Shown here piece after piece: positions 1-8,854 of a stretch of 64,000 bases of DNA. Where the stretch lies: assembly GCF_021049305.1 (NCBI RefSeq), contig NZ_CP088081.1:2418001-2482000 (forward strand), given 5' to 3'. Numbering within the stretch: the first letter of the stretch is position 1; every line of letters starts with the position of its first letter. Source of the stretch: Ideonella dechloratans. GTDB taxonomy: Bacteria > Pseudomonadota > Gammaproteobacteria > Burkholderiales > Burkholderiaceae_C. Below the pieces are notes generated by a model, which was not told the DNA's origin, ran no database searches, and was given only the letters and a program-made list of their open reading frames with translations. The position numbers and the translations under genes were made by a program.

Positions 1-2375
1 AGCTGGCTGACGCTGTGCCGCTCCTCGGGCGGCTGACGCAGCACGATGCCGATCAGCCGATCCTTCTCGCGGTACTGGCCGATGGTGCGGCCGCTGTACA
101 GCGTCTGCGTAGCCTGGGCGATGGACTGGCTGGTGACACCCAGGGCGCGGGCCTTGTCCTGGTCCACCGACAGGTGCACCGCGCGCACCGGCTCGTTCCA
201 GTTGTCGTTCACCCCGCGCATGCGGGCGTCCGCGCGCATCAGGGCCTTGACCTCGTCGGCCCAGTGGCGCACGGCCTGGGTGTCGTCACCGAGCACCCGG
301 AACTGCACCGGATAGGCCACCGGAGGACCGTTGGGCAGCAGCTTGACCCGCCCCCGCACCTCCGGGAACTCGGTGGCCAGCAGTTCGGGCAGACGCTTGC
401 GCAGGGCCTCTCGGGCCGCCAGATCCTTGCTCAGCAGAATGAACTGGCTGACGTTGGTCTGCGGGAAGATCTCATCGAGCGGCAGGTAGAAGCGCGGTAC
501 GCCACGGCCCACCCACTCGGCCACGGATGCCAGCCCCTGCTCCTGCAGCATGCGCTGCTCGAAGCGGCGCGCCACCCGCTCGCTGTCCTGGATGGTCGAG
601 CCCTCGGGCAGCCACAGGTCCACCAGGATCTCCGGCCGGCTGGAATCGGGGAAGAACTGCTGCTGCACCCGGCCCATGCCCGCCACGCCCAGCACGAAGA
701 CCAGCACCGTGATGCCGATGGTCCACCAGCGGTGGCCCACGCACCAGTTCACCGCGGCGCGAAAGCGGTTGTAGAACGGCGTGTCGAAGAGTTCGTGCTC
801 GCCCCCTTCGGCATGGACGGCCTTGGTGCGCAGCAGCCAGGCCCCCAAGTAGGGCACGAAGTAGACCGACACCACCCAGGAGATGACCAGGGCCGCCGCG
901 GTCACCGCGAACATCGCGAAGGTGTATTCGCCCACGGTGGACTTGGCCATGCCGATGGGCAGGAAGCCGGTGGCGGTGATCAGGGTGCCGGTCAGCATCG
1001 GCATCGAGGTCACCTCGTAGGCATGGGTGGCGGCGTGCAGGCGGTCGTAGCCCTCCTCCAGCTTGCGCACCATCATCTCGACCGCGATGATCGCGTCGTC
1101 CACCAGCAGGCCCAGCGCCACGATCAGCGAGCCCAGCGAGATCTTGTGCAGGCCCACGCCCCAATAGAACATGGTGACGAAGGTGATGGCGAGCACCAGG
1201 GGGATGGTGATGGCCACCACCAACCCCGGCCAGACATCGATGCGCAGCGGCCGGGTGTGCAGCCCGAGGCTCAGAAAGCTCACCGCCAGCACCACCACCA
1301 CCGCCTCGATCAGCACATGGACGAACTCGTTGATCGAGTGGCTCACGGCCTCGGGCTGGTTCTGGATCTGCCCCAGCGTCACCCCCACCGGCAACTCGGC
1401 CTGGATGGCCTTGACTTCCTTCTGCAGCGCCTCTCCCAGCGCGATGATGTCCCCGCCCTTGGCCATCGAGACGCCCAGCGCCACCACCGGATGCCCCTGG
1501 AAGCGCACCAGGGTGGTCGGTGGGTCCACATAGCCCCGATGGATGTCGGCAATGTCTCCCAGCTTGATGGTGCTGGCGACGCCGGTCGTCGGGTTCACCG
1601 CCCGGATGGGCATCTGGCGCAGCGCATCGATGGAATCCAGCGCCCCTTCCACCCGGATCTGCACATTGCGGCTGCCGGTGTCCACCACGCCAGCCGCTTG
1701 CACCGCGTTCTGGGCATTGAGCTGGGAGACCACCTGGTTCATGTCCAGCCCCAGCTGCGCCAGGCGCCGCGCCGAGATCTCGACCTTCACCTCTTCGGCC
1801 TGCACGCCAAACAGCGCCACCTTGGCCACGCTGGGCACGCGCAGCAGGCGCGAGCGCACATCCTCGGCGAAGACGCGCAGTTCCTCGTCCGAGAAGCCAT
1901 CGGCCGAGAGCGCGAAGATGGAGCCGTACACATCCCCGAAGTCGTCGTTGAAATACGGCCCCTGCACCCCCGAAGGCAGCGTGGGCGCCATGTCGCCGAT
2001 GCGCTTGCGCACCTGGTACCAGGCCTCGCTGACCTCCTTGGGCGGCGTCGAGTCCTTCACCTGGAACAGGGTCAGCGACTCACCCGGCTTGGTGTAGCTG
2101 CGGATGGTGTCCGCATAAGGCACTTCCTGCAGAGTGCGCTCGATCTTGTCGGTCACCTGCTCGGCCACCTGCTGGGCAGTGGCGCCGGGCCAGTAGGCCT
2201 GCACCACCATGGCCCGGAAGGTGAAGGGCGGGTCCTCGTCCTGCCCCAGCTGGAAGTAGGCGAACAGGCCCAGCACCATCAGCACCACCATCAGGTAGCG
2301 CGTCAGGGGCGCATGCTCCAGCGCCCAGCGGGAAACATTGAAGCGCTCGCGGCGCGGCTCTTGCGTCGGTTCCAT
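1..2375 (-). CDS. RND efflux transporter permease (partial, C-terminus beyond left edge)
   Basis: Inner-membrane pump subunit of a tripartite resistance-nodulation-division system that expels substrates by proton antiport. The frame is open from the ATG at 2375 to the window edge (about 791 residues seen of roughly 1,030 expected). It starts MEPTQEPRRERFNVSRW, followed by the first membrane helix (LTRYLMVVLMVLG) and a DEDPPF stretch typical of HAE1-type pumps. The helix-4 proton-relay pair is visible in LGLLVDDAIIAVEMM (two Asp). The start lies 19 bp downstream of the adaptor stop, so the two genes form one operon. Family assignment is secure; the substrate cannot be told. The AcrB-type C-terminal half is not seen here. 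Confidence 0.93.
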   Translation of the reverse strand, partial: MEPTQEPRRERFNVSRWALEHAPLTRYLMVVLMVLGLFAYFQLGQDEDPPFTFRAMVVQAYWPGATAQQVAEQVTDKIERTLQEVPYADTIRSYTKPGESLTLFQVKDSTPPKEVSEAWYQVRKRIGDMAPTLPSGVQGPYFNDDFGDVYGSIFALSADGFSDEELRVFAEDVRSRLLRVPSVAKVALFGVQAEEVKVEISARRLAQLGLDMNQVVSQLNAQNAVQAAGVVDTGSRNVQIRVEGALDSIDALRQMPIRAVNPTTGVASTIKLGDIADIHRGYVDPPTTLVRFQGHPVVALGVSMAKGGDIIALGEALQKEVKAIQAELPVGVTLGQIQNQPEAVSHSINEFVHVLIEAVVVVLAVSFLSLGLHTRPLRIDVWPGLVVAITIPLVLAITFVTMFYWGVGLHKISLGSLIVALGLLVDDAIIAVEMMVRKLEEGYDRLHAATHAYEVTSMPMLTGTLITATGFLPIGMAKSTVGEYTFAMFAVTAAALVISWVVSVYFVPYLGAWLLRTKAVHAEGGEHELFDTPFYNRFRAAVNWCVGHRWWTIGITVLVFVLGVAGMGRVQQQFFPDSSRPEILVDLWLPEGSTIQDSERVARRFEQRMLQEQGLASVAEWVGRGVPRFYLPLDEIFPQTNVSQFILLSKDLAAREALRKRLPELLATEFPEVRGRVKLLPNGPPVAYPVQFRVLGDDTQAVRHWADEVKALMRADARMRGVNDNWNEPVRAVHLSVDQDKARALGVTSQSIAQATQTLYSGRTIGQYREKDRLIGIVLRQPPEERHSVSQ

Positions 2376-2394
2376 CGTGTGTCCCCGCCTTCGC

Positions 2395-3507
2395 TCAGCG
2401 GGAAGCCGCCATCGCGGGCGGTGCCACGAAGCGCTTGACGACCTGCCCCGGAGCCAGCAGGTGGGTACCGGCGGTCACCACCTCGTCGCCGGCCTTCAGC
2501 CCCGAGGCCACGATCACTTCGGCGCCTTCCGTGCGGGCCACCTTCACCGGCTGCACCCTCACGCTCAGGCTGGCGCCGTCCAGCAGCCACACCGCGTCCT
2601 GACCGTTCTGGCTGAACAAGGCCGTCAGGGGCAGACGAATGACCCCGGCCTCCTCGGCGCGAGGCAGCGACACCGTGGCGGTGCGGCCCAGCCGCAGCTT
2701 GGCGGCACCGACATCGGCCTTGGCCAGGAAGGTGCGCGTGACCGGGTCGGCCGCCGCCGCCACCTCCCGCAGGGTGGCGGGCCAGCGCTCATCACTGCCC
2801 CAGGCCGTCACGTTCACAGCGCCCGGACGCCCCAGCAGCGCCCGCGCCGCATCCACCTGGGTCTCCGGCAAGGCGAAGACCGCGTCACGCGGCCCCTCCT
2901 GCGCCAAGCGCAGCACCGGCGTTCCGGCAGCCACCACCTGCCCCGGCTCCGCGGCCACGGCGGTGATCACCCCGGCGGTATCGGCGCGCAGCACGGCGTA
3001 GTCCGCCTGGTGACGCTGGACCTGATTCTGGGCACGGGCCTGGTCCCATTGGGCACGGGCCGACTTCTCCGCCGTCTGGTAGCGCTCCAGCTCGGCCGCG
3101 CCGATGAAGCCCTGCGCATACAGTGCTTGGAAGCGCTGCAGATTGGCCGCCGCCAGGTCCAGGTTGGTGCGTGCCGCAGCTTCGGCCGCCTGCGCAGAGG
3201 CCTGACCCAGTTGCAGATCCTGCGCATCCAGCCGCGCCAGCACCTGACCCGGCTTGACCGCCTGCCCCAACTCGACCAGCCGCTCCACCAGCTTGCCACC
3301 CACCCGGAAGCCGAGATCGGACTCGGTGCGGGCGCGGATCTCGGCGGCATAGGCCACCTCGGGCCGGGCATCGGCCTGGCCCAGCTTCAGGGTGCGCACC
3401 GCGCGCACGGGCTCGGGGGCGGCAGGCTTGGGCGCGCAGGCCACCAGCAGCGCCGCAGACAGCGCCGCCGTCACGACCAGGCCTTGGCGAAACGAGAGAA
3501 TCGTCAT
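2395..3507 (-). CDS. RND efflux periplasmic adaptor subunit (membrane fusion lipoprotein)
   Basis: Periplasmic adaptor linking the downstream RND permease to an outer-membrane channel. About 370 residues. The chosen ATG (MTILSFRQG) gives a clean lipoprotein signal with lipobox LVAC near residue 22; the longer frame upstream to 3609 runs through the operator and lacks signal-peptide character. The usual order is seen: beta-barrel strand (VRTLKLGQADARP), first lipoyl half (GGKLVERLVELGQAVKPGQ), an Ala-rich alpha-hairpin (about residues 95-155), second lipoyl half (GVITAVAAEPGQVV), then barrel and membrane-proximal domains. No outer-membrane factor gene is in view, so a shared TolC-like channel is inferred. 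A TetR-type operator 26 bp upstream probably controls the operon. Confidence 0.93.
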   Translation of the reverse strand: MTILSFRQGLVVTAALSAALLVACAPKPAAPEPVRAVRTLKLGQADARPEVAYAAEIRARTESDLGFRVGGKLVERLVELGQAVKPGQVLARLDAQDLQLGQASAQAAEAAARTNLDLAAANLQRFQALYAQGFIGAAELERYQTAEKSARAQWDQARAQNQVQRHQADYAVLRADTAGVITAVAAEPGQVVAAGTPVLRLAQEGPRDAVFALPETQVDAARALLGRPGAVNVTAWGSDERWPATLREVAAAADPVTRTFLAKADVGAAKLRLGRTATVSLPRAEEAGVIRLPLTALFSQNGQDAVWLLDGASLSVRVQPVKVARTEGAEVIVASGLKAGDEVVTAGTHLLAPGQVVKRFVAPPAMAASR

Positions 3508-3532
3508 GGATGTGGGACGGGCAAGCCGCCAG

Positions 3533-3554
3533 TTAATGACCAATCGGTCAGTAA
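3533..3554. promoter_or_regulatory. Probable TetR-family operator between efflux operon and hpnCDE
   Basis: A 22-bp interrupted palindrome with arms TTAnTGACC and GGTCAnTAA around a 4-bp centre (AATC); only the fourth position of each arm breaks symmetry. The TGACC-N4-GGTCA core is the form bound by many TetR-type efflux repressors. It sits 26 bp upstream of the adaptor start and 79 bp upstream of hpnC, so a repressor here could affect both directions. No tetR gene is visible; it may lie past the left edge or elsewhere. Confidence 0.72.
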
Positions 3555-3632
3555 TGTAGGCAAGGCCAACCCGCACGTCAATCCGCATCGCGCAGGGCGA
3601 GGCCGACACCGCTGCAGCGACAATCCGCCGTT

Positions 3633-4475
3633 GTGAGCGTCGAACATTACGAGAACTTCCCGGTCGCCTCCTGGCTGTGCCCGCCAGCCCTGCGTCCGCC
3701 CATCACCGCGATCTACTGGTTCGCGCGCCGCGCTGACGACCTGGCTGACGAAGGCGATGCCCCGGCGGCACAGCGTCTGGCCGATCTGGCGGACTACCGC
3801 GCCGAGCTCCAGAAGGCCGCCCGGGGCGAGGCACCGGGCCCGCGCTGGGCTGGCGTCTTCACCCCGCTGGCAAGACAGATCCGCACCCATGCCCTGCCCG
3901 TGGCCCTGCTGGACGACCTGCTGCAGGCCTTCGTCCGCGACGTGCCCAACCCCCGGTATGCGGACCGACCGGCCCTGCTGGACTATTGCCGCCAGTCGGC
4001 CAACCCGGTCGGCCGCTTGCTGCTGCACCTGCACGGCATCAGGGATCCGGAGGCCCTGGCCCAGTCCGACGCCATCTGCAGCGCATTGCAACTGATCAAC
4101 TTCTGGCAGGACCTGAGCGTGGACCTGCCCCGCGGGCGTTGCTACCTGACGGACGAAGACCTGGCCCGCCATGGCATCGACACGGCCCCCTTGCCCGCCA
4201 CCGACACCCCGGCCACCCGGGCCCTGGTGGCCGACCTCTGTGCCTGGGCCCGCGCCATGATGCTGTCCGGTGCCCCCCTGGTGCACCGACTGCCCGGCCG
4301 GGCCGGCTGGGAATTGCGCGGGGTGGTGCAAGGCGGGCTGCGCATTCTGGAGAAAATCGACGCCATGCAGCATTGCAGCCTGACACGACGCCCCACGCTC
4401 GGCCCGGCCGACCTGGCCCTGATGACCTGGCGCAGCCTGTGGATGCGCCGCCAGACCGCTCCCGCCCAGCCATGA
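3633..4475 (+). CDS. hpnC: Squalene biosynthesis synthase HpnC
   Basis: In the HpnCDE route HpnD makes presqualene diphosphate from two farnesyl diphosphates, HpnC converts it to hydroxysqualene, and HpnE reduces that to squalene. 280 residues, GTG start (MSVEHYENFPVASWLCP). The first Asp-rich motif of the squalene/phytoene synthase fold is DDLAD at residues 35-39; the second region is FWQDLSVDLPRGRCYL near residue 155. HpnC proteins characteristically open with ENFPVAS, which separates this gene from phytoene synthase CrtB. The stop overlaps the hpnD start by 4 bp, so translation is probably coupled. Confidence 0.93.
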   Translation: MSVEHYENFPVASWLCPPALRPPITAIYWFARRADDLADEGDAPAAQRLADLADYRAELQKAARGEAPGPRWAGVFTPLARQIRTHALPVALLDDLLQAFVRDVPNPRYADRPALLDYCRQSANPVGRLLLHLHGIRDPEALAQSDAICSALQLINFWQDLSVDLPRGRCYLTDEDLARHGIDTAPLPATDTPATRALVADLCAWARAMMLSGAPLVHRLPGRAGWELRGVVQGGLRILEKIDAMQHCSLTRRPTLGPADLALMTWRSLWMRRQTAPAQP

Positions 4476-5320
4476 CACCCCAGCAGTACGTCGAGCAGAA
4501 GGCCGCCGCCAGCGGTTCATCCTTCTACTACGCCTTCCTGTTCCTGCCGCCCGAGCGCCGCGCCGCCATCACCGCCTTCTACGCCTTCTGCCGCGAGGTG
4601 GACGATGTGGTGGACGAGGTGCACGACCCCAGCGTGGCCGCGGCCAAGCTGGCCTGGTGGCGACGCGAGGTGCAGCAGGCCTTTGCGGGCCAGCCCAGCC
4701 ACCCGGCGATGCAGGCACTGATCCCCCTGGCCCCGACCTACGGGATCTCCGCCGATCATCTGGACCAGGTGATCCAGGGCTGCGAGATGGACCTGAGCCA
4801 GACCCGCTACCTGGACTATGCCGGCCTGCAGCGCTACTGCCACCTGGTGGCCGGCGTGGTGGGCGAAGTGGCCTGCAACATCTTCGGCCGCACGCAGGAG
4901 GCCACGGTGCGCTATGCCCACACCCTGGGCCTGGCTCTGCAGCTCACCAACATCATCCGCGACGTGGGCGACGACGCCCGGCGCGGCCGCATTTACCTGC
5001 CCATCGAGGACCTGCAACGCTTCGACGTGAAGGCCCATGAGCTGCTCAAGCGGGAATCGCCCTGGGGCTACAGCGACCGCTTCCAGGCGCTGATGCGTTT
5101 CCAGGCCGAGCGCGCCCACCGCTGCTATGACGAGGCCCTGGCCCTGCTGCCGGAGGTCGACCGCAAGGCCCAGAAGCCCGGCCTGATGATGGCCAACATC
5201 TACCACGACCTGCTGCGCGAAATCGAGCGGGGCGGCTTCCAGGTGCTGCACCAGCGCATCTCGCTGACGCCGCTGCGCAAGCTGTGGATTGCCGCGCGAA
5301 CCCAGTGGCGCGGGCGATGA
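4472..5320 (+). CDS. hpnD: Presqualene diphosphate synthase HpnD
   Basis: Condenses two farnesyl diphosphates to presqualene diphosphate. 282 residues. Both Mg-binding motifs are intact: DDVVD at 44-48 and RDVGDD at 163-168, the second in the classic NIIRDVGDDARRGRIYLP context. The C-terminal part (LMMANIYHDLLREIERGGF) is typical of HpnD. The start overlaps hpnC and the stop overlaps hpnE, each by 4 bp (ATGA), so three enzymes of one route are tightly coupled. A carotenoid role (CrtB) is the main alternative, made unlikely by the HpnC and HpnE partners. Confidence 0.94.
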   Translation: MTPQQYVEQKAAASGSSFYYAFLFLPPERRAAITAFYAFCREVDDVVDEVHDPSVAAAKLAWWRREVQQAFAGQPSHPAMQALIPLAPTYGISADHLDQVIQGCEMDLSQTRYLDYAGLQRYCHLVAGVVGEVACNIFGRTQEATVRYAHTLGLALQLTNIIRDVGDDARRGRIYLPIEDLQRFDVKAHELLKRESPWGYSDRFQALMRFQAERAHRCYDEALALLPEVDRKAQKPGLMMANIYHDLLREIERGGFQVLHQRISLTPLRKLWIAARTQWRGR

Positions 5321-6633
5321 GCAACGCAGCCCCGGCGCGCCGGCTGGCCGTGATCGGCGCCGGCTGGGCCGGCCTTTCGACCGCCGTGCGCGCCACCGAG
5401 GCGGGCGCCCGGGTCGTCCTGTTCGACATGGCCCGCCAAGCCGGGGGACGCGCGCGCAGCACACCTCAGGATGGCCTGGACCTGGACAACGGCCAGCACA
5501 TCCTGATCGGTGCCTACCGCGAGACCCTGGCCCTGATGCGCCAGGTTGGGGTCGATGTGGATCAGGGCTTCTGGCGGCAGCCGCTGGCCCTGGTGTCACC
5601 GGATGGCTTAGGCCTGCGCCTGCCGGGCGGCCCGGCCGTGCCGGCCTTCGTGCGCGGCGTGCTGGGCTGGTCGGAACTGCCCTGGCGCGCCCGCCTGGCT
5701 CTGTTGGCCCATGCCGCACGCTGGCGACTGGGTGGCTTTCGCTGCCCCGCCGACTGGAGTGTGGCCCGTCTTTGCGAGCACCTGCCCCGGGCCGCCTTCG
5801 ACGCACTGATCGACCCGCTGTGCGTGGCGGCACTGAACACCCCGGCCCGGGAGGCCAGCGCCCAGGTGCTGCTGACCGTGCTGAAGGAGGCCTTGTTCGG
5901 CCCCCCGGGCGGCGCGGACCTCCTCCTGCCCAGGCGCCCGCTGCAGGACCTGCTGCCCGGCCCGGCGCTGGCCTGGCTGCAATCACATGGGACCCTGTGG
6001 CGGCCTGGCTGTCGGGTGCAGCATGTGGCACCCCAGGCCGGCGGCGGCTGGCAGGTGGACGGCGAAGCCTTCGACGCGGTGGTGCTGGCCTGCAGTGCCA
6101 TCGAAGCGGCGCGACTGCTGGCCAGCCTGGCGCCGGAATGGTCGAGCACCGCCGCAGCGCTGGCCTACCAACCCATCGTCACCGTCTGGCTGCGGCACCC
6201 CGGCCTGCACTGGCCGCAGGCGATGATGTCCTTTCCGGCCCAGGCCACGCCCGGCCTGCCAGCCCCGGCCCAGTTCGGCTTCGACCTGGGGCGTCTGGGC
6301 CTGGCGCCCGACACCTTCGCGCTGGTGATCAGCGGTGCGGCCGAGTGGGTCGCTCGCGGGACGGAGGACACGGTGCAGGCCCTTCGCCGCCAACTGCAAC
6401 ACGCTTTTGCGGGCAGCACACCGGCCTGGCAGGACGAACGGGTGTCGCTGCTGGCCGTGCGCACCGAGAAGCGGGCCACCTTCGCCTGCACGCCCGACTT
6501 GCACCGACCATCGGCCAGCCCCCTGCCCGGTCTGGCGGTGGCGGGCGACTACGTGGCCGGTCCCTTCCCGGCCACGCTGGAGGGCGCCGTGCGCAGCGGA
6601 CGCCTGGCCATCGAAGGCCTGCTGCAAGCTTGA
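5317..6633 (+). CDS. hpnE: Hydroxysqualene dehydroxylase HpnE (FAD amine-oxidase fold)
   Basis: FAD-dependent reductive removal of the hydroxyl of hydroxysqualene to give squalene. 438 residues from the ATG that overlaps the hpnD stop. The N-terminal dinucleotide-binding motif is AVIGAGWAGLSTA (GxGxxG at 14-19), followed by the amine-oxidase/desaturase segment QAGGRARS and the substrate-side motif NGQHILIGAYRETL. The C-terminal FAD segment is LAVAGDYVAGPFPATLEGAVRSG. Homologous to phytoene desaturases, but with the hpnC-hpnD context the squalene role is favoured. Squalene-hopene cyclase (hpnF/shc) is not in this window. Confidence 0.92.
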   Translation: MSNAAPARRLAVIGAGWAGLSTAVRATEAGARVVLFDMARQAGGRARSTPQDGLDLDNGQHILIGAYRETLALMRQVGVDVDQGFWRQPLALVSPDGLGLRLPGGPAVPAFVRGVLGWSELPWRARLALLAHAARWRLGGFRCPADWSVARLCEHLPRAAFDALIDPLCVAALNTPAREASAQVLLTVLKEALFGPPGGADLLLPRRPLQDLLPGPALAWLQSHGTLWRPGCRVQHVAPQAGGGWQVDGEAFDAVVLACSAIEAARLLASLAPEWSSTAAALAYQPIVTVWLRHPGLHWPQAMMSFPAQATPGLPAPAQFGFDLGRLGLAPDTFALVISGAAEWVARGTEDTVQALRRQLQHAFAGSTPAWQDERVSLLAVRTEKRATFACTPDLHRPSASPLPGLAVAGDYVAGPFPATLEGAVRSGRLAIEGLLQA

Positions 6634-6724
6634 TTGGACGGCCTTCCATTTTGCTGCAGCGCAACAGTGGCGACGATTGACCTTTTCGCCATATAAAATC
6701 CGCACCTCTCTTGGTCGGATTGCC

Positions 6725-7513
6725 ATGCAAAAGAAAGACCCGCAGACCCCGAGCATCCAGGTTCTCTCCCGTGCGTTCGCCTTGCTCGACGTACTGGCTT
6801 CCCAACAGGATCCGGTGCCGCTGAAGGACCTCAGCGAGCGTACCGGCCTGCATCCGTCCACCGCCCACCGCATCCTCAACGACCTGGCCGCCGGCCGGCT
6901 GGTGGACCGCCCTGAAGCGGGCACCTACCGCCTGGGCATGCGCCTGCTGGAACTGGGCAACCTGGTCAAGGCCCGGCTGGACGTGCGCGAGGCGGCCATC
7001 GGCCCGATGCGCGAGCTCAACCGCTTCACCAATCAACCGGTGAACCTGTCGGTGCGCCAGGGCGACGAGATCGTCTACATCGAGCGGACCTACAGCGAGC
7101 GCTCCGGCATGCAGGTGGTGCGGGCGGTGGGCGGCCGGGCCCCGCTGCACCTCACCTCCGTGGGCAAGCTCTTCCTGGCTTACGAGGAACCGCAACGGGT
7201 GCGCAGCTACGCCACCCGCACCGGGCTGAGCGGCCACACCCGCAACAGCCTGACCACCCTGCCTGCCCTGGAGCGCGAGCTCGCCCAGGTGCGCCGCCTG
7301 GCCGTGGCGCGGGACGACGAGGAACTGGAACTGGGCGTGCGCTGCATGGCCGCGGGCATTTTCGATGACCAGGGCAAGCTGGTGGCTGGCCTGTCGATCT
7401 CCGCCCCCAGCGACCGGCTGGAGGAATCCTGGATGGAGCGGGTCAAGGCGACGGCGGCCCAGATCTCCGCCGCCCTGGGTTATCGGGGCCCGAGCACCCC
7501 GACCACCGCCTGA
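6725..7513 (+). CDS. IclR-family transcriptional regulator
   Basis: DNA-binding regulator, 262 residues, start MQKKDPQTPSIQVLSRAFALL. The N-terminal winged helix-turn-helix spans about residues 12-75, with recognition helix around GLHPSTAHRILNDLAAGRLV. The C-terminal GAF-like effector domain (about 90-255) carries family signatures HLTSVGKLFLAY and LELGVRCMAAGIFDDQGKLVAGLSISAP. It is alone between hpnE and a convergent endopeptidase gene, so no target pathway is suggested by neighbours. IclR proteins usually respond to small organic acids or aromatics; the effector here is unknown. Confidence 0.92.
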   Translation: MQKKDPQTPSIQVLSRAFALLDVLASQQDPVPLKDLSERTGLHPSTAHRILNDLAAGRLVDRPEAGTYRLGMRLLELGNLVKARLDVREAAIGPMRELNRFTNQPVNLSVRQGDEIVYIERTYSERSGMQVVRAVGGRAPLHLTSVGKLFLAYEEPQRVRSYATRTGLSGHTRNSLTTLPALERELAQVRRLAVARDDEELELGVRCMAAGIFDDQGKLVAGLSISAPSDRLEESWMERVKATAAQISAALGYRGPSTPTTA

Positions 7514-7543
7514 GGCCGCCCGGCGCATCTGGGTCACATCATG

Positions 7544-7575
7544 AAAAAAGGCAGCCTTCATGGCTGCCTTTTTTT
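7544..7575. terminator. Bidirectional intrinsic terminator (IclR gene / pbpG)
   Basis: A-tract, stem GGCAGCC, loop TTCA, complementary stem TGGCTGCC region and seven T. It is symmetric enough to end the IclR transcript on the plus strand and the convergent endopeptidase transcript on the minus strand. Confidence 0.9.
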
Positions 7576-7593
7576 CATGGCCAATCCCGAGAT

Positions 7594-8772
7594 TCAGCTC
7601 GTCGGCTTGAGCTTGCTGTCCAGCGTGCCGATCGGGGTGGGCGTGGTCGTGGCAGAGGTGGAGGGGTGGTTGCTCAGCAGCCACTTGCGGATGCGCTCGG
7701 CATCGGCAATGCGGGAATACTTGCCGGCCGAATCCAGCAGCACCATGATCAGCTTGCGCCCGGCCAGCTTGGTCTGCATCACCAGACACTGGCCAGCCTC
7801 GGTGATGTAGCCCGTCTTCTGGACACCGATGTCCCAGTTGGGGCTCTTCACCAACCGGTTGGTCGTGTGGTACTGCAGTTGCCGGGAACCCACCTCCACC
7901 TGGTATTCCGGCGAGGTGGAGAGCTCACGGATCAAGGGAACCTGGGCAGCCGCCTTCACCAGCACGGCCAGATCCTGCGCACTGGACTGGTTCTGGCTCG
8001 ACAGGCCGGTCGGCTCCACATAGCGGGTGTCGTGCATGCCCAGTTGGCGCGCCTTGGCGTTCATCGCGGCCACGAAGGCCGAGATGCCACCGGGATAGGC
8101 GTGACCCAACGCGCTGGCCGCCCGGTTCTCAGAGGACATCAGCGCCAGATGCAGCATCTCGCCACGGGTCAGCTTCGTGCCCACACGCAGGCGCGAGGAA
8201 CTCATCTTCTCGGTGTCGACATCATCCTGCGAGATGGTGATCGTCTCGTCCATCGGCAGATGTGCCTCGGTCACCACCATCGCCGTCATCAGCTTGGTGA
8301 TGGAGGCGATGGGCAGCACGGCCTGGGAATTCTTGTTCAGCAGGACCTCGTTGGTGTCTTGGTCCAGCACATAGGCCACGCTGCTGCGCAAGGACAGCGG
8401 ATCCTCGGTGTGGTGCAGGCCGTACATCTCGCCGAAGGAGCGGACCCCCGGGCTGAAGGAGGCGGGCTCCACCGGCTTGCGGGTGCTGGCCACGGCCTTG
8501 GTGGCCCGGGTGGGCTTGTGGGACGAGACCGATGCGGTGCGCGTGCGCGTCTTGCTGCTGGTCGTCGTCGACTTGGATTTGGACTTGGCTGCAGAGGACG
8601 CCGAAGAGGCCTTCTTGGCCTTGGCGTTCGAGGCCTTGCTGCCGGCCGTCGCCTTGGCCGAGGCACTGGCCTTGCGGTGGGAGGCGTCCTTGGCATCGGC
8701 CGCCCAGACTTGCGTCGCTGTCACCGACGCCAACAAGCAGCAGACCGCCAACCAAGCCTTGCGAAATTTCAT
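7594..8772 (-). CDS. pbpG: D-alanyl-D-alanine endopeptidase (PBP7-like, S11 family)
   Basis: Periplasmic serine peptidase that cuts D,D-crosslinks of peptidoglycan. All three penicillin-binding motifs are present: SITK (SxxK, near residue 156), SEN (SxN, near 212) and KTG (near 320). A signal peptide ends around VWA-ADAKD. An Ala/Lys/Ser-rich low-complexity stretch of about 70 residues separates signal and domain. Two ATGs lie 6 bp apart at 8778 and 8772. The GAGG Shine-Dalgarno is about 2 nt from the first but 7-8 nt from the second, so the second (MKFRKAWLAV) is chosen. Ends at a shared terminator. Confidence 0.9.
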   Translation of the reverse strand: MKFRKAWLAVCCLLASVTATQVWAADAKDASHRKASASAKATAGSKASNAKAKKASSASSAAKSKSKSTTTSSKTRTRTASVSSHKPTRATKAVASTRKPVEPASFSPGVRSFGEMYGLHHTEDPLSLRSSVAYVLDQDTNEVLLNKNSQAVLPIASITKLMTAMVVTEAHLPMDETITISQDDVDTEKMSSSRLRVGTKLTRGEMLHLALMSSENRAASALGHAYPGGISAFVAAMNAKARQLGMHDTRYVEPTGLSSQNQSSAQDLAVLVKAAAQVPLIRELSTSPEYQVEVGSRQLQYHTTNRLVKSPNWDIGVQKTGYITEAGQCLVMQTKLAGRKLIMVLLDSAGKYSRIADAERIRKWLLSNHPSTSATTTPTPIGTLDSKLKPTS

Positions 8773-8854
8773 CTTCATTCCTCGCGTCGCCTCTCGCGAT
8801 CCAACGTCCTCAACGGTGCGCTAACCCGCACAGGCATGACCAAAATCATTCTTA

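Noticed and set aside
15..2438. Long plus-strand open frame of 807 codons opposite the RND permease
   Set aside because: His/Gln/Arg-rich, no recognisable domain, and exactly antisense to a gene with clear RND motifs; a GC-rich shadow frame.
8450..8700. Ala/Lys/Ser codon-repeat stretch in pbpG considered as a tandem repeat or inserted element
   Set aside because: Repeats are compositional, not unit repeats; such linkers are common in Burkholderiales PbpG proteins.
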